A stretch of 64,000 bases of DNA from Larkinella sp051857545 (GCF_051857545.1 NZ_JBPZHB010000002.1:744001-808000), one strand, 5' to 3'. Positions 28,127-36,596 are shown, counted from the first letter of the stretch. Numbers and translations are program-made. Notes: generated by a model from the sequence alone, not told the origin.

Positions 28127-29314
28127 ATGGATCACCCCATCACCCGCAGGAATTTGTTACGCACCGGTGCGCTGCTTACCGCCGGATTATCCCTGAGCCG
28201 GACCGCACTGGGTCGGGAGGTATGGAACCCGGTTGCTGCCAATGCCCTGCATGAACAAACCCTCATCAATGAGTTTGCTCAACTGGGCCGGGAAATGCCG
28301 AAACTGAAGGCCCGCATTGCGTTCAACGAAAACCCGCACGGGATTTCCTCAATAGCCAAAGAAGCCATTCTGAAGGCCGTCGAAACCAGCAACCGGTATG
28401 CCATGTTCGAAGGTCAGGAATTGAAACAACTGATTGCCGCACGCGAAGGGGTTAAACCCGAAAATATCATGCTCTCGGCCGGGTCGTCGGAATTGTTGAC
28501 GGCAATGGCGGTTTATTTTACCGGCAGCGCGGCCAAAGGCGCGGGCGGAACCATCCTGACCAGCCAGTTTACCTATGACGATTTTCTGGGATGCGCCAAG
28601 AAGTTCGGTGCCAAAATCGAAGCCGTTCCGCTGACAAAAGAATACCGCTACGACCTGGCGACTATGAAGGCTAAAATCACGCCGGATACGAAGCTGGTCT
28701 ACATTTGCAATCCCAACAATCCGACCGGCACGGTGGTTCCGGCGGCCGAACTGGTGGCTTTCTGCAAGGAGGTTTCGCCGAAACTTCCGGTCTTCATCGA
28801 CGAAGCCTACATCGACTTTCTGAAACCCGAAGACCGCCCGGCCCTGCCGAAGCTCGTAGCCGAGGGGCACAACGTATTCCTGACCCGGACGTTCTCCAAA
28901 ATCCACGGTTTTGCCGGTTTGCGGTTGGGCTACGCCATCGGTCCCGAAAAATTCCTGACCGAACTTCAGAACTATTCCCGGGGCGAATGGAACCCGAGCG
29001 TTACTACCCTGAAAGCCGGCATTGCCAGCTACCAGGACCTGGAATGGCAGAACTTCTGCCGCACTGAAAATGACAAAGCCCGCGAATTGCTCTATAAAGG
29101 CCTGAAAGAGAAGGGCTACGAGTACGTTCCCTCGTACGCCAACTTCGTGTTGTTCCCGATTCGGATGAAAACCAAAACCTTCGAAAAGGAGATGTTTGGC
29201 AACGGCATTCTGACCTCAACCCGCGAACACAACGCCCAGCCCTACTGCCGCGTCAGCATCGGCACGGTCGACGAAATGGGGATGTTTATGGATGTCTTTA
29301 AGAAAATTGCCTGA
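28127..29314 (+). CDS. Tat-exported class I/II PLP aminotransferase (HisC-like)
   Basis: The 395-residue product has a twin-arginine signal (TRRNLLR at residues 6-12, then a hydrophobic stretch to about 35). The remainder is a fold-type I aminotransferase resembling histidinol-phosphate aminotransferase: NPNNPTGT and DEAYIDF match the PLP-phosphate and pyridine-ring contacts, and the Schiff-base Lys is in TFSKIHGFAGLRLGY. PLP enzymes are normally cytoplasmic; Tat export would let it fold with cofactor before translocation. Its amino-acid substrate is unknown. The next gene, 125 bp downstream on the same strand, is also Tat-exported and acts on amines or amino acids, so the two may share a periplasmic pathway. 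Confidence 0.9.
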   Translation: MDHPITRRNLLRTGALLTAGLSLSRTALGREVWNPVAANALHEQTLINEFAQLGREMPKLKARIAFNENPHGISSIAKEAILKAVETSNRYAMFEGQELKQLIAAREGVKPENIMLSAGSSELLTAMAVYFTGSAAKGAGGTILTSQFTYDDFLGCAKKFGAKIEAVPLTKEYRYDLATMKAKITPDTKLVYICNPNNPTGTVVPAAELVAFCKEVSPKLPVFIDEAYIDFLKPEDRPALPKLVAEGHNVFLTRTFSKIHGFAGLRLGYAIGPEKFLTELQNYSRGEWNPSVTTLKAGIASYQDLEWQNFCRTENDKARELLYKGLKEKGYEYVPSYANFVLFPIRMKTKTFEKEMFGNGILTSTREHNAQPYCRVSIGTVDEMGMFMDVFKKIA

Positions 29315-29316
29315 TA

Positions 29317-29432
29317 GAGTTAAGAGTTAAAAGTTAAAAATTAAAAGTAGGCCGCCCTGCGCGGTTGGCTGACGCGTTTGACTGCCGGTCAGTTTTTTTA
29401 ACTCTTAACTTTTAATTCTTAACTTTTAACTG
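29317..29432. repeat. Heptamer-built inverted repeat (element H5)
   Basis: The left arm from 29317 consists of 7-bp units GAGTTAA, GAGTTAA, AAGTTAA and AAATTAA. The right arm, 29398-29432, holds five complementary units (TTAACTC, TTAACTT, TTAATTC and so on). The loop contains TTGGCTGACGCGTT, nearly the same as in element H4. The element fills the whole gap between the aminotransferase stop and the amine oxidase start, so it lies within any shared transcript. Confidence 0.9.
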
Positions 29433-29439
29433 ATTCAGA

Positions 29440-31002
29440 ATGACCCGACGTAATTTTATTGAATCAACCGGAGCTACGTATGCCACCTTGCTGGCCTGGG
29501 GACTGCTGAAACCGGCCCCCGCCGAAGCGTTTGATTTACCGGCCAATGGCCTGAAAGACGGAAAAGCCCGCAAAGTGGTAATTCTGGGCGCGGGTTTGGC
29601 CGGTATGACCGCAGCCTACGAACTCGGCAAACTGGGCTACGACTGCACGGTGCTCGAAGCCCGCAGCCGCTCCGGTGGCCGGGTCTGGACGGTGCGCGGA
29701 GGAACGAAGGAAACAGAAATTGGCGGAGCTGAACAGGTTTGCAAGTTCGTTGACGGTCAGTACTTTAACGGCGGAGCAGCCCGGATTCCCCACAATCATC
29801 AACTGACGTTGCAGTATTGCCGTGAACTGGGTGTGCCGCTTGAGATTTTCAATGGCTCCAACGAGTCGGCCTGGCTCTACAACGAGGGCGGAACGGGCGC
29901 GCTGGCCAACAAACGGATGCGCATCCGGGAATACCACAGTGACCTGCGGGGCTACACGAGTGAGTTGCTGGCGAAAGCCCTGGATCAATCGTCGCTCGAC
30001 CAGCAGTTGACCAAAGAAGACGTTGAAAAGCTGATCGACTTTCTGAAAAATGAAGGGGATTTGAATACCGGCAAGCTCTACAAAGGCACCAATCGCCGGG
30101 GCTACAAAACGATGCCCGGTGCGGGGTCTATGCCCGGTGATCTCGAAGACCCGTATGGCCTGACGGAATACCTGCGTTCGGGCTACATGCAACCGGTTTT
30201 TTACAACAACGGCGACTACACGTTCGAACAGCATTCGACGCTGTTGCAACCCGTGGGCGGTATGGATGCCATTCCGAAGGCATTGGAAAAAAAGCTGGCC
30301 GGAAAAATCCAGTTCAACGCGCCGGTGAAAGAGTTGCGAAAAACGGAAAATGGCGTTCGGGTGGTTTATCAGAAAGATGGCAAACCCACCGAGTTAACGG
30401 CGGAATTCTGCGTCTGTACGCTGCCGCTGCCCATTCTGAAAAAGATTGAGTCCGATCTGTCACCGATGGTCAAACGGTCGGCGGATTTTATTCCCTACAT
30501 GAAAACCGGCAAAATCGGCCTGCAATTCAAACGGCGGTTTTGGGAGGAAGACGATGCGATCTACGGCGGAATTTCCCGTACCAACATGGATATCAACCAG
30601 ATCTGGTATCCATCGTTCGGTCTGATGGGCAAGAAAGGCGTCTTGATCGGGTATTATAATTTCTATACCCGGGCGGGTGCCGTGGGGGATATGCCGCTGG
30701 CCGCCCGCGAAAAAATGGCGCTGGAGCAGGGTTATAAACTTCATCCGCAATACCCGCAGGAGTTTGAAAACTCGTTTTCCCTGGCGTGGCAGAAAATCCC
30801 GTACAACGAAGGTGGCTGGGCGTTGTATGACGATGCTGTCCGGCAAAAATACTATCCGTCGCTGCTCGAACCGGATGGAAACATCTACTTTGCCGGAGAA
30901 CACACCACGTATCTGACGGCCTGGATGGCGGGAGCGTTCACCTCCGCCCGACGCGTGGTCGATTCGCTGCACGCCCGCGTTGGTGAGTACACGAAGAAAT
31001 AA
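29440..31002 (+). CDS. Tat-exported flavin monoamine/L-amino-acid oxidase family protein
   Basis: The 520-residue product starts with a twin-arginine signal (TRRNFIE at residues 2-8) and a cleavage-like site near PAEAFDL. The FAD-binding motif GAGLAGMTAAYELG lies near residues 49-62, followed by EARSRSGGRVWTV. The C-terminal FAD-contact block is YFAGEHTTYLTAWMAGAF. These are hallmarks of flavin amine oxidases that deaminate amines or L-amino acids with oxygen. Catalysis would occur in the periplasm. It probably forms a unit with the exported aminotransferase upstream. The ATG at 29440 lies 8 bp after a hairpin element. Confidence 0.92.
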   Translation: MTRRNFIESTGATYATLLAWGLLKPAPAEAFDLPANGLKDGKARKVVILGAGLAGMTAAYELGKLGYDCTVLEARSRSGGRVWTVRGGTKETEIGGAEQVCKFVDGQYFNGGAARIPHNHQLTLQYCRELGVPLEIFNGSNESAWLYNEGGTGALANKRMRIREYHSDLRGYTSELLAKALDQSSLDQQLTKEDVEKLIDFLKNEGDLNTGKLYKGTNRRGYKTMPGAGSMPGDLEDPYGLTEYLRSGYMQPVFYNNGDYTFEQHSTLLQPVGGMDAIPKALEKKLAGKIQFNAPVKELRKTENGVRVVYQKDGKPTELTAEFCVCTLPLPILKKIESDLSPMVKRSADFIPYMKTGKIGLQFKRRFWEEDDAIYGGISRTNMDINQIWYPSFGLMGKKGVLIGYYNFYTRAGAVGDMPLAAREKMALEQGYKLHPQYPQEFENSFSLAWQKIPYNEGGWALYDDAVRQKYYPSLLEPDGNIYFAGEHTTYLTAWMAGAFTSARRVVDSLHARVGEYTKK

Positions 31003-31006
31003 TTTG

Positions 31007-31091
31007 ATGCCCCTAAATCCCCTGAAGGACGGTCGGCCGCTGCATCCGAAGAATTCCGCGTCCAAGTCTCCTTCAGGGAATTTAGGGGCAT
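31007..31091. repeat. Inverted repeat of the CCCCTAAATCCCC type (element H6)
   Basis: The arms 31007-31029 and 31069-31091 are 23-bp complements with one mismatch, with a 39-nt GC-rich loop. It lies 5 bp after the amine oxidase stop and probably acts as its terminator or 3' RNA stabiliser. The arm sequence belongs to a different word family from the heptamer elements. Confidence 0.85.
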
Positions 31092-31125
31092 GGATGTAAG
31101 ACCGGGTTACCTGAGAAAATAAGAA

Positions 31126-31160
31126 ATATCGAATATTAAATCTCGACTATTGAATAACGA
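31126..31160. repeat. Solitary heptamer tract in the leader of the Hint gene
   Basis: Five consecutive 7-bp units (ATATCGA, ATATTAA, ATCTCGA, CTATTGA, ATAACGA) end 6 bp before the start codon at 31167. No complementary arm is present nearby. The unit pattern resembles the paired elements elsewhere in the window. Confidence 0.6.
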
Positions 31161-31166
31161 TCTACC

Positions 31167-32162
31167 ATGAAAACTAACCTACTCCGTACAGGTCTGCTTG
31201 TCTGTTGTGTGATTATCGCGCAACTGGTTTCTTCTCACGTTTGGGCGCAAACTGCTTCCATGTCGCTGGATCAACTGAAAGCCGTTAAAGCCATTAAAAT
31301 TGGTAATCTGGAAAAAGATACCTATTTCAAATCCGGTGATTTCATTCTGGATCGCTACGAAGAACGCCCCGCCTACGTCTTCAATTACAGCGACGGGATT
31401 CCCCGGAAAATCTATCTGTACAAAGTTTTCACGGCTGCGGATACCAAGGAACTCGGTTTGCTGGCGATCTATGAAAATGGAAAAACCAAAGAAACCAAGC
31501 CGTTCGTGATTCCCGGTGCCAGCGCCGACCGCAAGGCCTGGGATGCCTACATCGACGATCTGAAGTATGTGGGCGAAAAAGAAGCCGGACTGATGTCGGC
31601 ACTCGGTTTTGTGCTTTCCCGCGAAATGGCCCTGCTGATGGGTGGTGGCGGTGCGAAGGAAGAAGGCGGTGACAAGAAAAAGGAAGAATACAATTTCTGC
31701 TTCCCCGCCGACGCCGTGGTGACCCTGGCCGACCGCCAGACAAAAGTTATTCAGGACGTGAAAGCCGGTGATGAAGTGCTGGCTTACGACGCCAAAACCC
31801 GCCTGCTGGTTCCGTCAAGGGTGCAGGAAGTGACCATCCACGCAAAACCCAATCTGTCCATCGCCGGGGTTTGGATGACGCCGGTTCAGGATCTTTCGGC
31901 CAGCAACACGGCTGCATTGACCAAGCCGGTTTTGCTGGAAGCCACTGCCAACCACCCTGTTCAAACTGCAACCGGTACGAAAAAACTGGGTGACCTGCGC
32001 AACGGCGATGTGCTGTACCGCTTCGATGGTGCTACCCAAACCGTGTCGGCCTGGAAAGTGGCCGCCGTTCAGCATACGGTTCGCACGGTTGACAAAGTCT
32101 ACAACCTGACGACGGACAAAGGAAGCTACCTCATCAATGACGTCGTGGTTCTGGATAAATAA
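31167..32162 (+). CDS. Secreted protein with C-terminal Hint (hedgehog/intein-type) domain
   Basis: The 331-residue product has a signal peptide (1-28, ending VWAQ). Residues about 30-165 form an unrecognised domain ending in a Gly-rich, Lys/Glu-rich linker (MGGGGAKEEGGDKKKEE). Residues 178-331 look like a Hint domain: the first residue Cys178 in NFCFPADAVVTL, the block VKAGDEVLAYD, a TxxH motif in EATANHPVQ, and the final block VYNLTTDKGSYLINDVVVLDK-like strand pair. Hint domains cleave or splice the preceding peptide bond. The usual C-terminal His-Asn and following nucleophile are absent, so splicing is unlikely and only N-terminal cleavage or no activity is expected. The gene is convergent with the reductase gene. 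Confidence 0.8.
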   Translation: MKTNLLRTGLLVCCVIIAQLVSSHVWAQTASMSLDQLKAVKAIKIGNLEKDTYFKSGDFILDRYEERPAYVFNYSDGIPRKIYLYKVFTAADTKELGLLAIYENGKTKETKPFVIPGASADRKAWDAYIDDLKYVGEKEAGLMSALGFVLSREMALLMGGGGAKEEGGDKKKEEYNFCFPADAVVTLADRQTKVIQDVKAGDEVLAYDAKTRLLVPSRVQEVTIHAKPNLSIAGVWMTPVQDLSASNTAALTKPVLLEATANHPVQTATGTKKLGDLRNGDVLYRFDGATQTVSAWKVAAVQHTVRTVDKVYNLTTDKGSYLINDVVVLDK

Positions 32163-32199
32163 AGGTCAGGGTCGTTTGGCCAGAAAGCGCGAAAGCTGA

Positions 32200-33201
32200 C
32201 TACGCTACTTCGATGACAACCTTGCCCCTGGCCCGTCCGCTTTCCACGTAATCCAGGGCTTCATTGGCCTCATTAAACGGAAATACCTTGTCCATCACCG
32301 GGCGTATGATCTGATCATCGATCAGCCTGGTGATTTTGGCGAGCTGGTTTCCATCGGCTCGCATAAACAGGAATGAATAGGTCACGCCGAGGGCTTTTGC
32401 TTTGCGTTTGGTGGTGTAACTCAGAAAGAACATCACCATGTTCAGTAGCCAGTTCAGGCCGATTTCTCTGGCAAATTCAGGATCGGGCGGGCCGGCGATG
32501 GAAATGAGTTTGCCGCCGGGCCGCAGCACCCGCAGTGATTTCTCCAGTGTGGCGGCATCCTGGCTGTTGAGCACCAAATCATACTGGCTGAGGATGCTTT
32601 CGAAATCCTGGGTTTTGTAGTCGATTATTACATCGGCCCCCAGGCTCTTTACGAGTTCAAGGTTGGCTGCGCTGGTGGTGGTGGCTACGGTTGCGCCCAG
32701 GTGTTTGGCCAGTTGGATCGCAAAAGTGCCCACTCCGCCCGAACCGGCCTGAATGAACACCTTTTGACCTTTTTTGAGGTTGCCTTTTTCAACCAGGGCC
32801 TGCCAGGCCGTCAAGCCCACCAGCGGAATCGACGCAGCCTCTTCCATCGACAGTGAGGTGGGCATAATGGCGACGTCGGCTTCGTCAATGGCGATGAATT
32901 CGGCAAACGTACCAATGCGGTAATCGGCGGGGCGGGCGTAGATTTTGTCACCAACCTTGATTTTTTTCACCTTCACACCCACTTCGACAACCACACCTGC
33001 CACGTCATGGCCCATGATGAGTGGTAATTTGTAGGGGAGCATGGCTTTGAACTCACCCGCTTTGATTTTGGAATCCAGCAAATTGACGCCGGCGGCATGG
33101 ATTTTAACCAGTACGTCATTTTCCCGCAGTTTCGGCTCCGGCATCTCACCGAAACGCATGGGTTCTTTTTTGTTATATCGATCAATGAAAAAAGCTTTCA
33201 T
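32200..33201 (-). CDS. NAD(P)-dependent alcohol dehydrogenase/quinone reductase (MDR family)
   Basis: The 333-residue medium-chain reductase has a GroES-like N-terminal half (GHDVAGVVVEVG near 66) and a Rossmann half with AGSGGVGTFAIQLAKHLGA near 150-170. The zinc-coordinating cysteines of classical alcohol dehydrogenases are absent, which points to a quinone oxidoreductase-type enzyme that reduces alpha,beta-unsaturated carbonyls or quinones in the cytoplasm. Upstream on the same strand is a TetR regulator. The regulator's palindromic site TAGACTTTTTGGTCTA occurs 65 bp upstream of this start, so the enzyme is probably induced by the regulator's ligand, perhaps an electrophile. Confidence 0.9.
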   Translation of the reverse strand: MKAFFIDRYNKKEPMRFGEMPEPKLRENDVLVKIHAAGVNLLDSKIKAGEFKAMLPYKLPLIMGHDVAGVVVEVGVKVKKIKVGDKIYARPADYRIGTFAEFIAIDEADVAIMPTSLSMEEAASIPLVGLTAWQALVEKGNLKKGQKVFIQAGSGGVGTFAIQLAKHLGATVATTTSAANLELVKSLGADVIIDYKTQDFESILSQYDLVLNSQDAATLEKSLRVLRPGGKLISIAGPPDPEFAREIGLNWLLNMVMFFLSYTTKRKAKALGVTYSFLFMRADGNQLAKITRLIDDQIIRPVMDKVFPFNEANEALDYVESGRARGKVVIEVA

Positions 33202-33265
33202 GCTGTAGTAGGTTTTAGTTTTGAAATGAGACGGTTTCTGGTTTACAGTTAGTTCTGATTCGTTT

Positions 33266-33284
33266 TAGACTTTTTGGTCTATTT
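33266..33284. promoter_or_regulatory. Candidate TetR operator in front of the reductase gene
   Basis: The 19-mer TAGACTTTTTGGTCTATTT occurs here and again at 33900-33918. It contains the inverted repeat TAGAC/GTCTA with a 6-bp spacer. This copy lies between the TetR stop and the reductase start, where a repressor would block transcription. Confidence 0.7.
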
Positions 33285-33298
33285 CGTGGCAAATTTTT

Positions 33299-33889
33299 TT
33301 AGGAAGCATACCGCTCCAGTTCTGCTTTCAACCTTTTGATAAGACCGATCATCGGCTGAGCGGTATTCATTGCCCTGCACATGACAACCCCGCCTTCGAC
33401 AGCGGCAACCATATGGAAAGCATAACCAACCGGATCAAGTTTAGTCGAAAATTCCCCATTCTCAATACCCTGTTTCAGGACAGCAACCGCCAACTCCTGC
33501 CCCCTGGTGATAACATTTGCAACCTTGTTTTTAATAATCGGGTGCGTATCATCCGATTCTACGGCCATGTTGAAAATGGGGCAACCCCCACGGATGTACG
33601 TATTGAGGGGATCGCTGTACAAGTCAAGAAAAGCGAAGATTTTGGCCTTGGCGGTATCAGCCTGCCCAATCGTAGCCAAAATTTTTTCCGTCATTTTTGA
33701 GAGCAGCAGGTCAATGACCTGAACTGAAAGGTCTTCCTTGTTCTCAAAATGGCCATACAAACACCCTTTGGCTACTTTGGTGGCTGCAAGCACGTCGTCA
33801 ATGTGAACACCGGCGACCCCTCGTTCATTGAACAGTGGCGCTGCGGTTTCCAGAATAAATTGCTTGGTTCGTTCCGCTTTCGTAAGCAT
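33299..33889 (-). CDS. TetR family transcriptional regulator
   Basis: The 196-residue protein has an N-terminal TetR helix-turn-helix (residues about 6-52; TKQFILETAAPLFNERGVAGVHIDDVLAATKVAKGCLYGHFENKEDL pattern) and a helical ligand-binding C-terminal domain. It is likely a repressor of its own gene and of the reductase gene downstream, since the same 19-bp sequence lies before both. The start codon at 33889 itself lies within the large upstream palindrome, so bound repressor would cover the translation start region. The ligand is unknown. Confidence 0.93.
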   Translation of the reverse strand: MLTKAERTKQFILETAAPLFNERGVAGVHIDDVLAATKVAKGCLYGHFENKEDLSVQVIDLLLSKMTEKILATIGQADTAKAKIFAFLDLYSDPLNTYIRGGCPIFNMAVESDDTHPIIKNKVANVITRGQELAVAVLKQGIENGEFSTKLDPVGYAFHMVAAVEGGVVMCRAMNTAQPMIGLIKRLKAELERYAS

Positions 33890-33930
33890 GATGCAAAAAT
33901 AGACTTTTTGGTCTATTTTTGCATCATGCT
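33885..33930. promoter_or_regulatory. 20-bp-arm palindrome over the tetR start: autoregulatory operator
   Basis: The left arm agcatgatgcaaaaatagac (33885-33904) is perfectly complementary to 33911-33930, with a 6-bp spacer. The core is identical to the copy before the reductase gene. The left arm includes the TetR start codon and its second codon. It lies between the TetR gene and the SDR gene's stop. Confidence 0.75.
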
Positions 33931-33956
33931 GGTGTTGATTGATTTATTTACCATCA

Positions 33957-34724
33957 TTACATCCCCCAAACCGTCATTCCGCCATCTACCGCAATCGTCT
34001 GGCCGGTGATGTAACCCGCTGCGGGCAGGCACAGAAAGGCGACGGTGGCGGCTACTTCTTCTACTTTTCCGATGCGCCCCATCGGCGTCCGTTTCAGAAT
34101 GCCTGCCAGTTTTTCGGGATTGTCCAGCACCGGTGCCGCCAGGGGCGTGTAGATGTACCAAGGCGCGACCACATTGGTTCGAATGCCGTCCGTGGCCCAC
34201 TCGACGGCCAGGTTTTTCGCCAGTTGGTGCAGTGCCGCTTTGGTCATGCCGTAAATGGAACCACTGCTGGTGTGCGTTAGTCCCGATACCGACGAAACAA
34301 ACACAATGCTGCCTTTTCCCGACGACTTCAACAGCGGATAAACTGCCTTACAGAGTTCGTAGCCCGCCCGCAGGTTGGTGTTCAATAGAAGATCGAATTC
34401 GTCTGTTGAATACTCTGTAGTGGGTTTTCGAATGTTCGTGCCGGCATTGTTGATCAAAATATCCAGACGGCCCCAGCGGTTTTGGACGGTTTCGGCCACG
34501 TGCTGCACCGCCCCCGGCTGGCTGATGTCGGCGGCCATGCCATCGACTGAAAAACCGCTTTGCCGGTATTCAGCCAGTTTTTGCTGCAATACATCATTGT
34601 CGCGGGCCACGATAAACACCTCCGCGCCCAGTTCCAGCAGTTGATTTACAATCGCTTCACCAATGCCTTTGGTGCCACCGGTCACCAGGGCGCGGGAGCC
34701 GGTAAGTTTCCAGAAAGAATTCAT
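33957..34724 (-). CDS. SDR family oxidoreductase (tropinone reductase-like)
   Basis: The 255-residue classical short-chain dehydrogenase has the cofactor motif TGGTKGIG near residues 15-22, NNAG near 92, catalytic Ser in VSSVSG and YxxxK in YGMTKAAL, and the C-terminal ITGQTIAVDGGMT block. It reduces or oxidises a hydroxyl/keto group with NAD(P)H in the cytoplasm; the substrate cannot be inferred. The nearest relatives by pattern are plant-like tropinone reductases and bacterial gluconate dehydrogenases. It is in the same orientation as the TetR gene but upstream, with the palindromic operator between them, so it may be regulated separately. Confidence 0.93.
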   Translation of the reverse strand: MNSFWKLTGSRALVTGGTKGIGEAIVNQLLELGAEVFIVARDNDVLQQKLAEYRQSGFSVDGMAADISQPGAVQHVAETVQNRWGRLDILINNAGTNIRKPTTEYSTDEFDLLLNTNLRAGYELCKAVYPLLKSSGKGSIVFVSSVSGLTHTSSGSIYGMTKAALHQLAKNLAVEWATDGIRTNVVAPWYIYTPLAAPVLDNPEKLAGILKRTPMGRIGKVEEVAATVAFLCLPAAGYITGQTIAVDGGMTVWGM

Positions 34725-34846
34725 ATTGCGTGTTTGATTACAGGTTGGTAGTCGTCCCTCTCCGTTTGCAAGAAAAGGAACCTTCGCCGGTTTTCCAGAG
34801 ATGGGAAGATTTCTTTTCCAGGGTTTATTGGAATGGATTGAGAATC

Positions 34847-34938
34847 ATCAATGCAAAATGATAAACGCTAAATGTAAAAGTGACTGATTGCGGAATACAT
34901 TTGCATTTGGCGTTTATCATTTTGCATTTATGATTGAT
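34847..34938. repeat. Heptamer-built inverted repeat (element H7)
   Basis: The left arm from 34847 reads as 7-bp units ATCAATG, CAAAATG, ATAAACG, CTAAATG. The right arm, 34904-34938, is complementary but contains one additional unit (complement of ATAAATG). Units resemble those of H2 and H9. It lies between the divergent SDR and sulfatase genes, ending 8 bp before the sulfatase start, in the region where promoters are expected. Confidence 0.85.
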
Positions 34939-34946
34939 TCCCTTCC

Positions 34947-36596
34947 ATGAAAAACTACTCGACCCTTGCTCTGTTTGTCCTCGTCAGCCTTTCCGGTTTG
35001 GGCCTGGTGTTGCGCCCGGCCCATCAGACGCCCGAATCGCCCAATATACTCTGGATCACCTGCGAGGATATGTCGCCCCACCTCGGCGCGTTCGGCGAAC
35101 GGGTGGTGAAAACGCCCAATCTCGATCGGTTGGCGGCCGAAGGAGTCCGGTATTCGCGCGTCTATTCCACCGCCGGGGTGTGTGCGCCCAGCCGGTCGGC
35201 TCTCATCACGGGCATGTACCAGACCTCGATCGGAACACAGCACATGCGAACGCTCCAGGCCGATCCATTTCCCCACAAATCGTCGCCGGTCAAATCGTAT
35301 TCCGCCGTGCTGCCCGAGGAGGTGCGTTGCTTCCCCGAGTATTTGCGGAAAGCGGGGTATTATACCACAAACAATGAAAAGCTGGATTACCAGTTTGTGC
35401 CGCCCGTGACGGTTTGGGATGAGAGCAGCCGGAAAGCCCACTGGCGAAACCGCCCGGTCGATAAACCTTTCTTTTCAATTTTCAATCTGGTGATCACGCA
35501 CGAGTCGCAGATCTGGGCGCGGGACAAGGAAACGCTGCTGGTTCGGCCGGAAGACGTAACCGTACCGGTCTATTATCCCGATACCAAAACCGTTCGGCAC
35601 GACATCGCCCGGCATTTGTCCAACGTCATGCGCATGGATTCCATCGTGGGAACGATCCTGCAGCAGCTTAAGGAGGACGGACTCTACGATAACACCATCA
35701 TCTTCTTTTATTCCGACCACGGCGACGGTCTGCCTTTCGTGAAACGGGAGGTGTATGACCGGGGACTGCGCGTGCCGATGATTGTCCGGATTCCGGAAAA
35801 ATTTCGCGTAAAGGGTTCCAAACCGGCCGGAAGCACCGATGACCAGCTCATTAGCTTTGTCGATCTGGCACCAACGGTTCTTTCCCTGGCGAATATTTCT
35901 CTACCGGACTACTTGCAGGGACAGGCGTTTTTAGGACCGAAAAAAGCCGCAACACCCCGGAAATACATTTTTGCGGGTCGCGATCGCATGGATACCGAAC
36001 TCGACCGGGTGCGGGCCGTGGGCGATGGCCGGTACAAGTACTACCGCAACTTCATGCCCGAAAAACCGCATTACCAGAACATCAACTACCGGCTGGGCAT
36101 TCCGATGATGAAGGAATTGCTGCAGTTGCAGGAGGAAGGGAAACTGAATGCGACGCAGCAACTGTGGTTTCGGAAAACGAAACCGGAGGAAGAATTGTGC
36201 GATACCCGGACTGATCCGAACGAGTTTACCAATCTGGCCGCCCAGCCCGCCCACCAGGCCAAACTGCGGGAGTTGCGTGCACAGATGGATGCCTGGCAGA
36301 AAAAGGTGGGCGACAAAGGGGCCATGTCTGAAGCGGAAATGCTGAAACAAATGTGGAACGGAAATTCTGAACCGTCCAAAACCGCTGATCCTGAGCTGGT
36401 GAAGTCGGGAAATACCGTCGCCTTTCACTGCGCCACGCCGGGGGCTTCAATCGGGTATGTGCTGAAACGGGGTGCTGACCAGCCCAACGTCTGGCAGGTT
36501 TATGCCGGAAAACCGATCCCTGTTCAACCGGGCGACTCGCTGCGGGTGGTGGCCCACCGGATTGGCTATTTGCCGAGCCGGGAAGTGAAATTATAA
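34947..36596 (+). CDS. Secreted sulfatase (S1 family) with C-terminal hexosaminidase-type Ig domain
   Basis: The 549-residue product has a signal peptide (about 1-25). The sulfatase signature CAPSR begins at Cys79, which would be converted to formylglycine; metal ligands lie in LWITCEDMSPH near 35 and in FYSDHGDGLP near 255. Such enzymes remove sulfate esters from polysaccharides in the periplasm. After about residue 470 a small domain (VKSGNTVAFHCATPGASIGYVL, then PVQPGDSLRVVAHRIGY) resembles the chitobiase/hexosaminidase C-terminal domain. The gene is close to the three SusC/SusD cassettes, suggesting a sulfated glycan among their substrates. No maturase gene (formylglycine-generating) is in the window. 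Confidence 0.92.
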   Translation: MKNYSTLALFVLVSLSGLGLVLRPAHQTPESPNILWITCEDMSPHLGAFGERVVKTPNLDRLAAEGVRYSRVYSTAGVCAPSRSALITGMYQTSIGTQHMRTLQADPFPHKSSPVKSYSAVLPEEVRCFPEYLRKAGYYTTNNEKLDYQFVPPVTVWDESSRKAHWRNRPVDKPFFSIFNLVITHESQIWARDKETLLVRPEDVTVPVYYPDTKTVRHDIARHLSNVMRMDSIVGTILQQLKEDGLYDNTIIFFYSDHGDGLPFVKREVYDRGLRVPMIVRIPEKFRVKGSKPAGSTDDQLISFVDLAPTVLSLANISLPDYLQGQAFLGPKKAATPRKYIFAGRDRMDTELDRVRAVGDGRYKYYRNFMPEKPHYQNINYRLGIPMMKELLQLQEEGKLNATQQLWFRKTKPEEELCDTRTDPNEFTNLAAQPAHQAKLRELRAQMDAWQKKVGDKGAMSEAEMLKQMWNGNSEPSKTADPELVKSGNTVAFHCATPGASIGYVLKRGADQPNVWQVYAGKPIPVQPGDSLRVVAHRIGYLPSREVKL

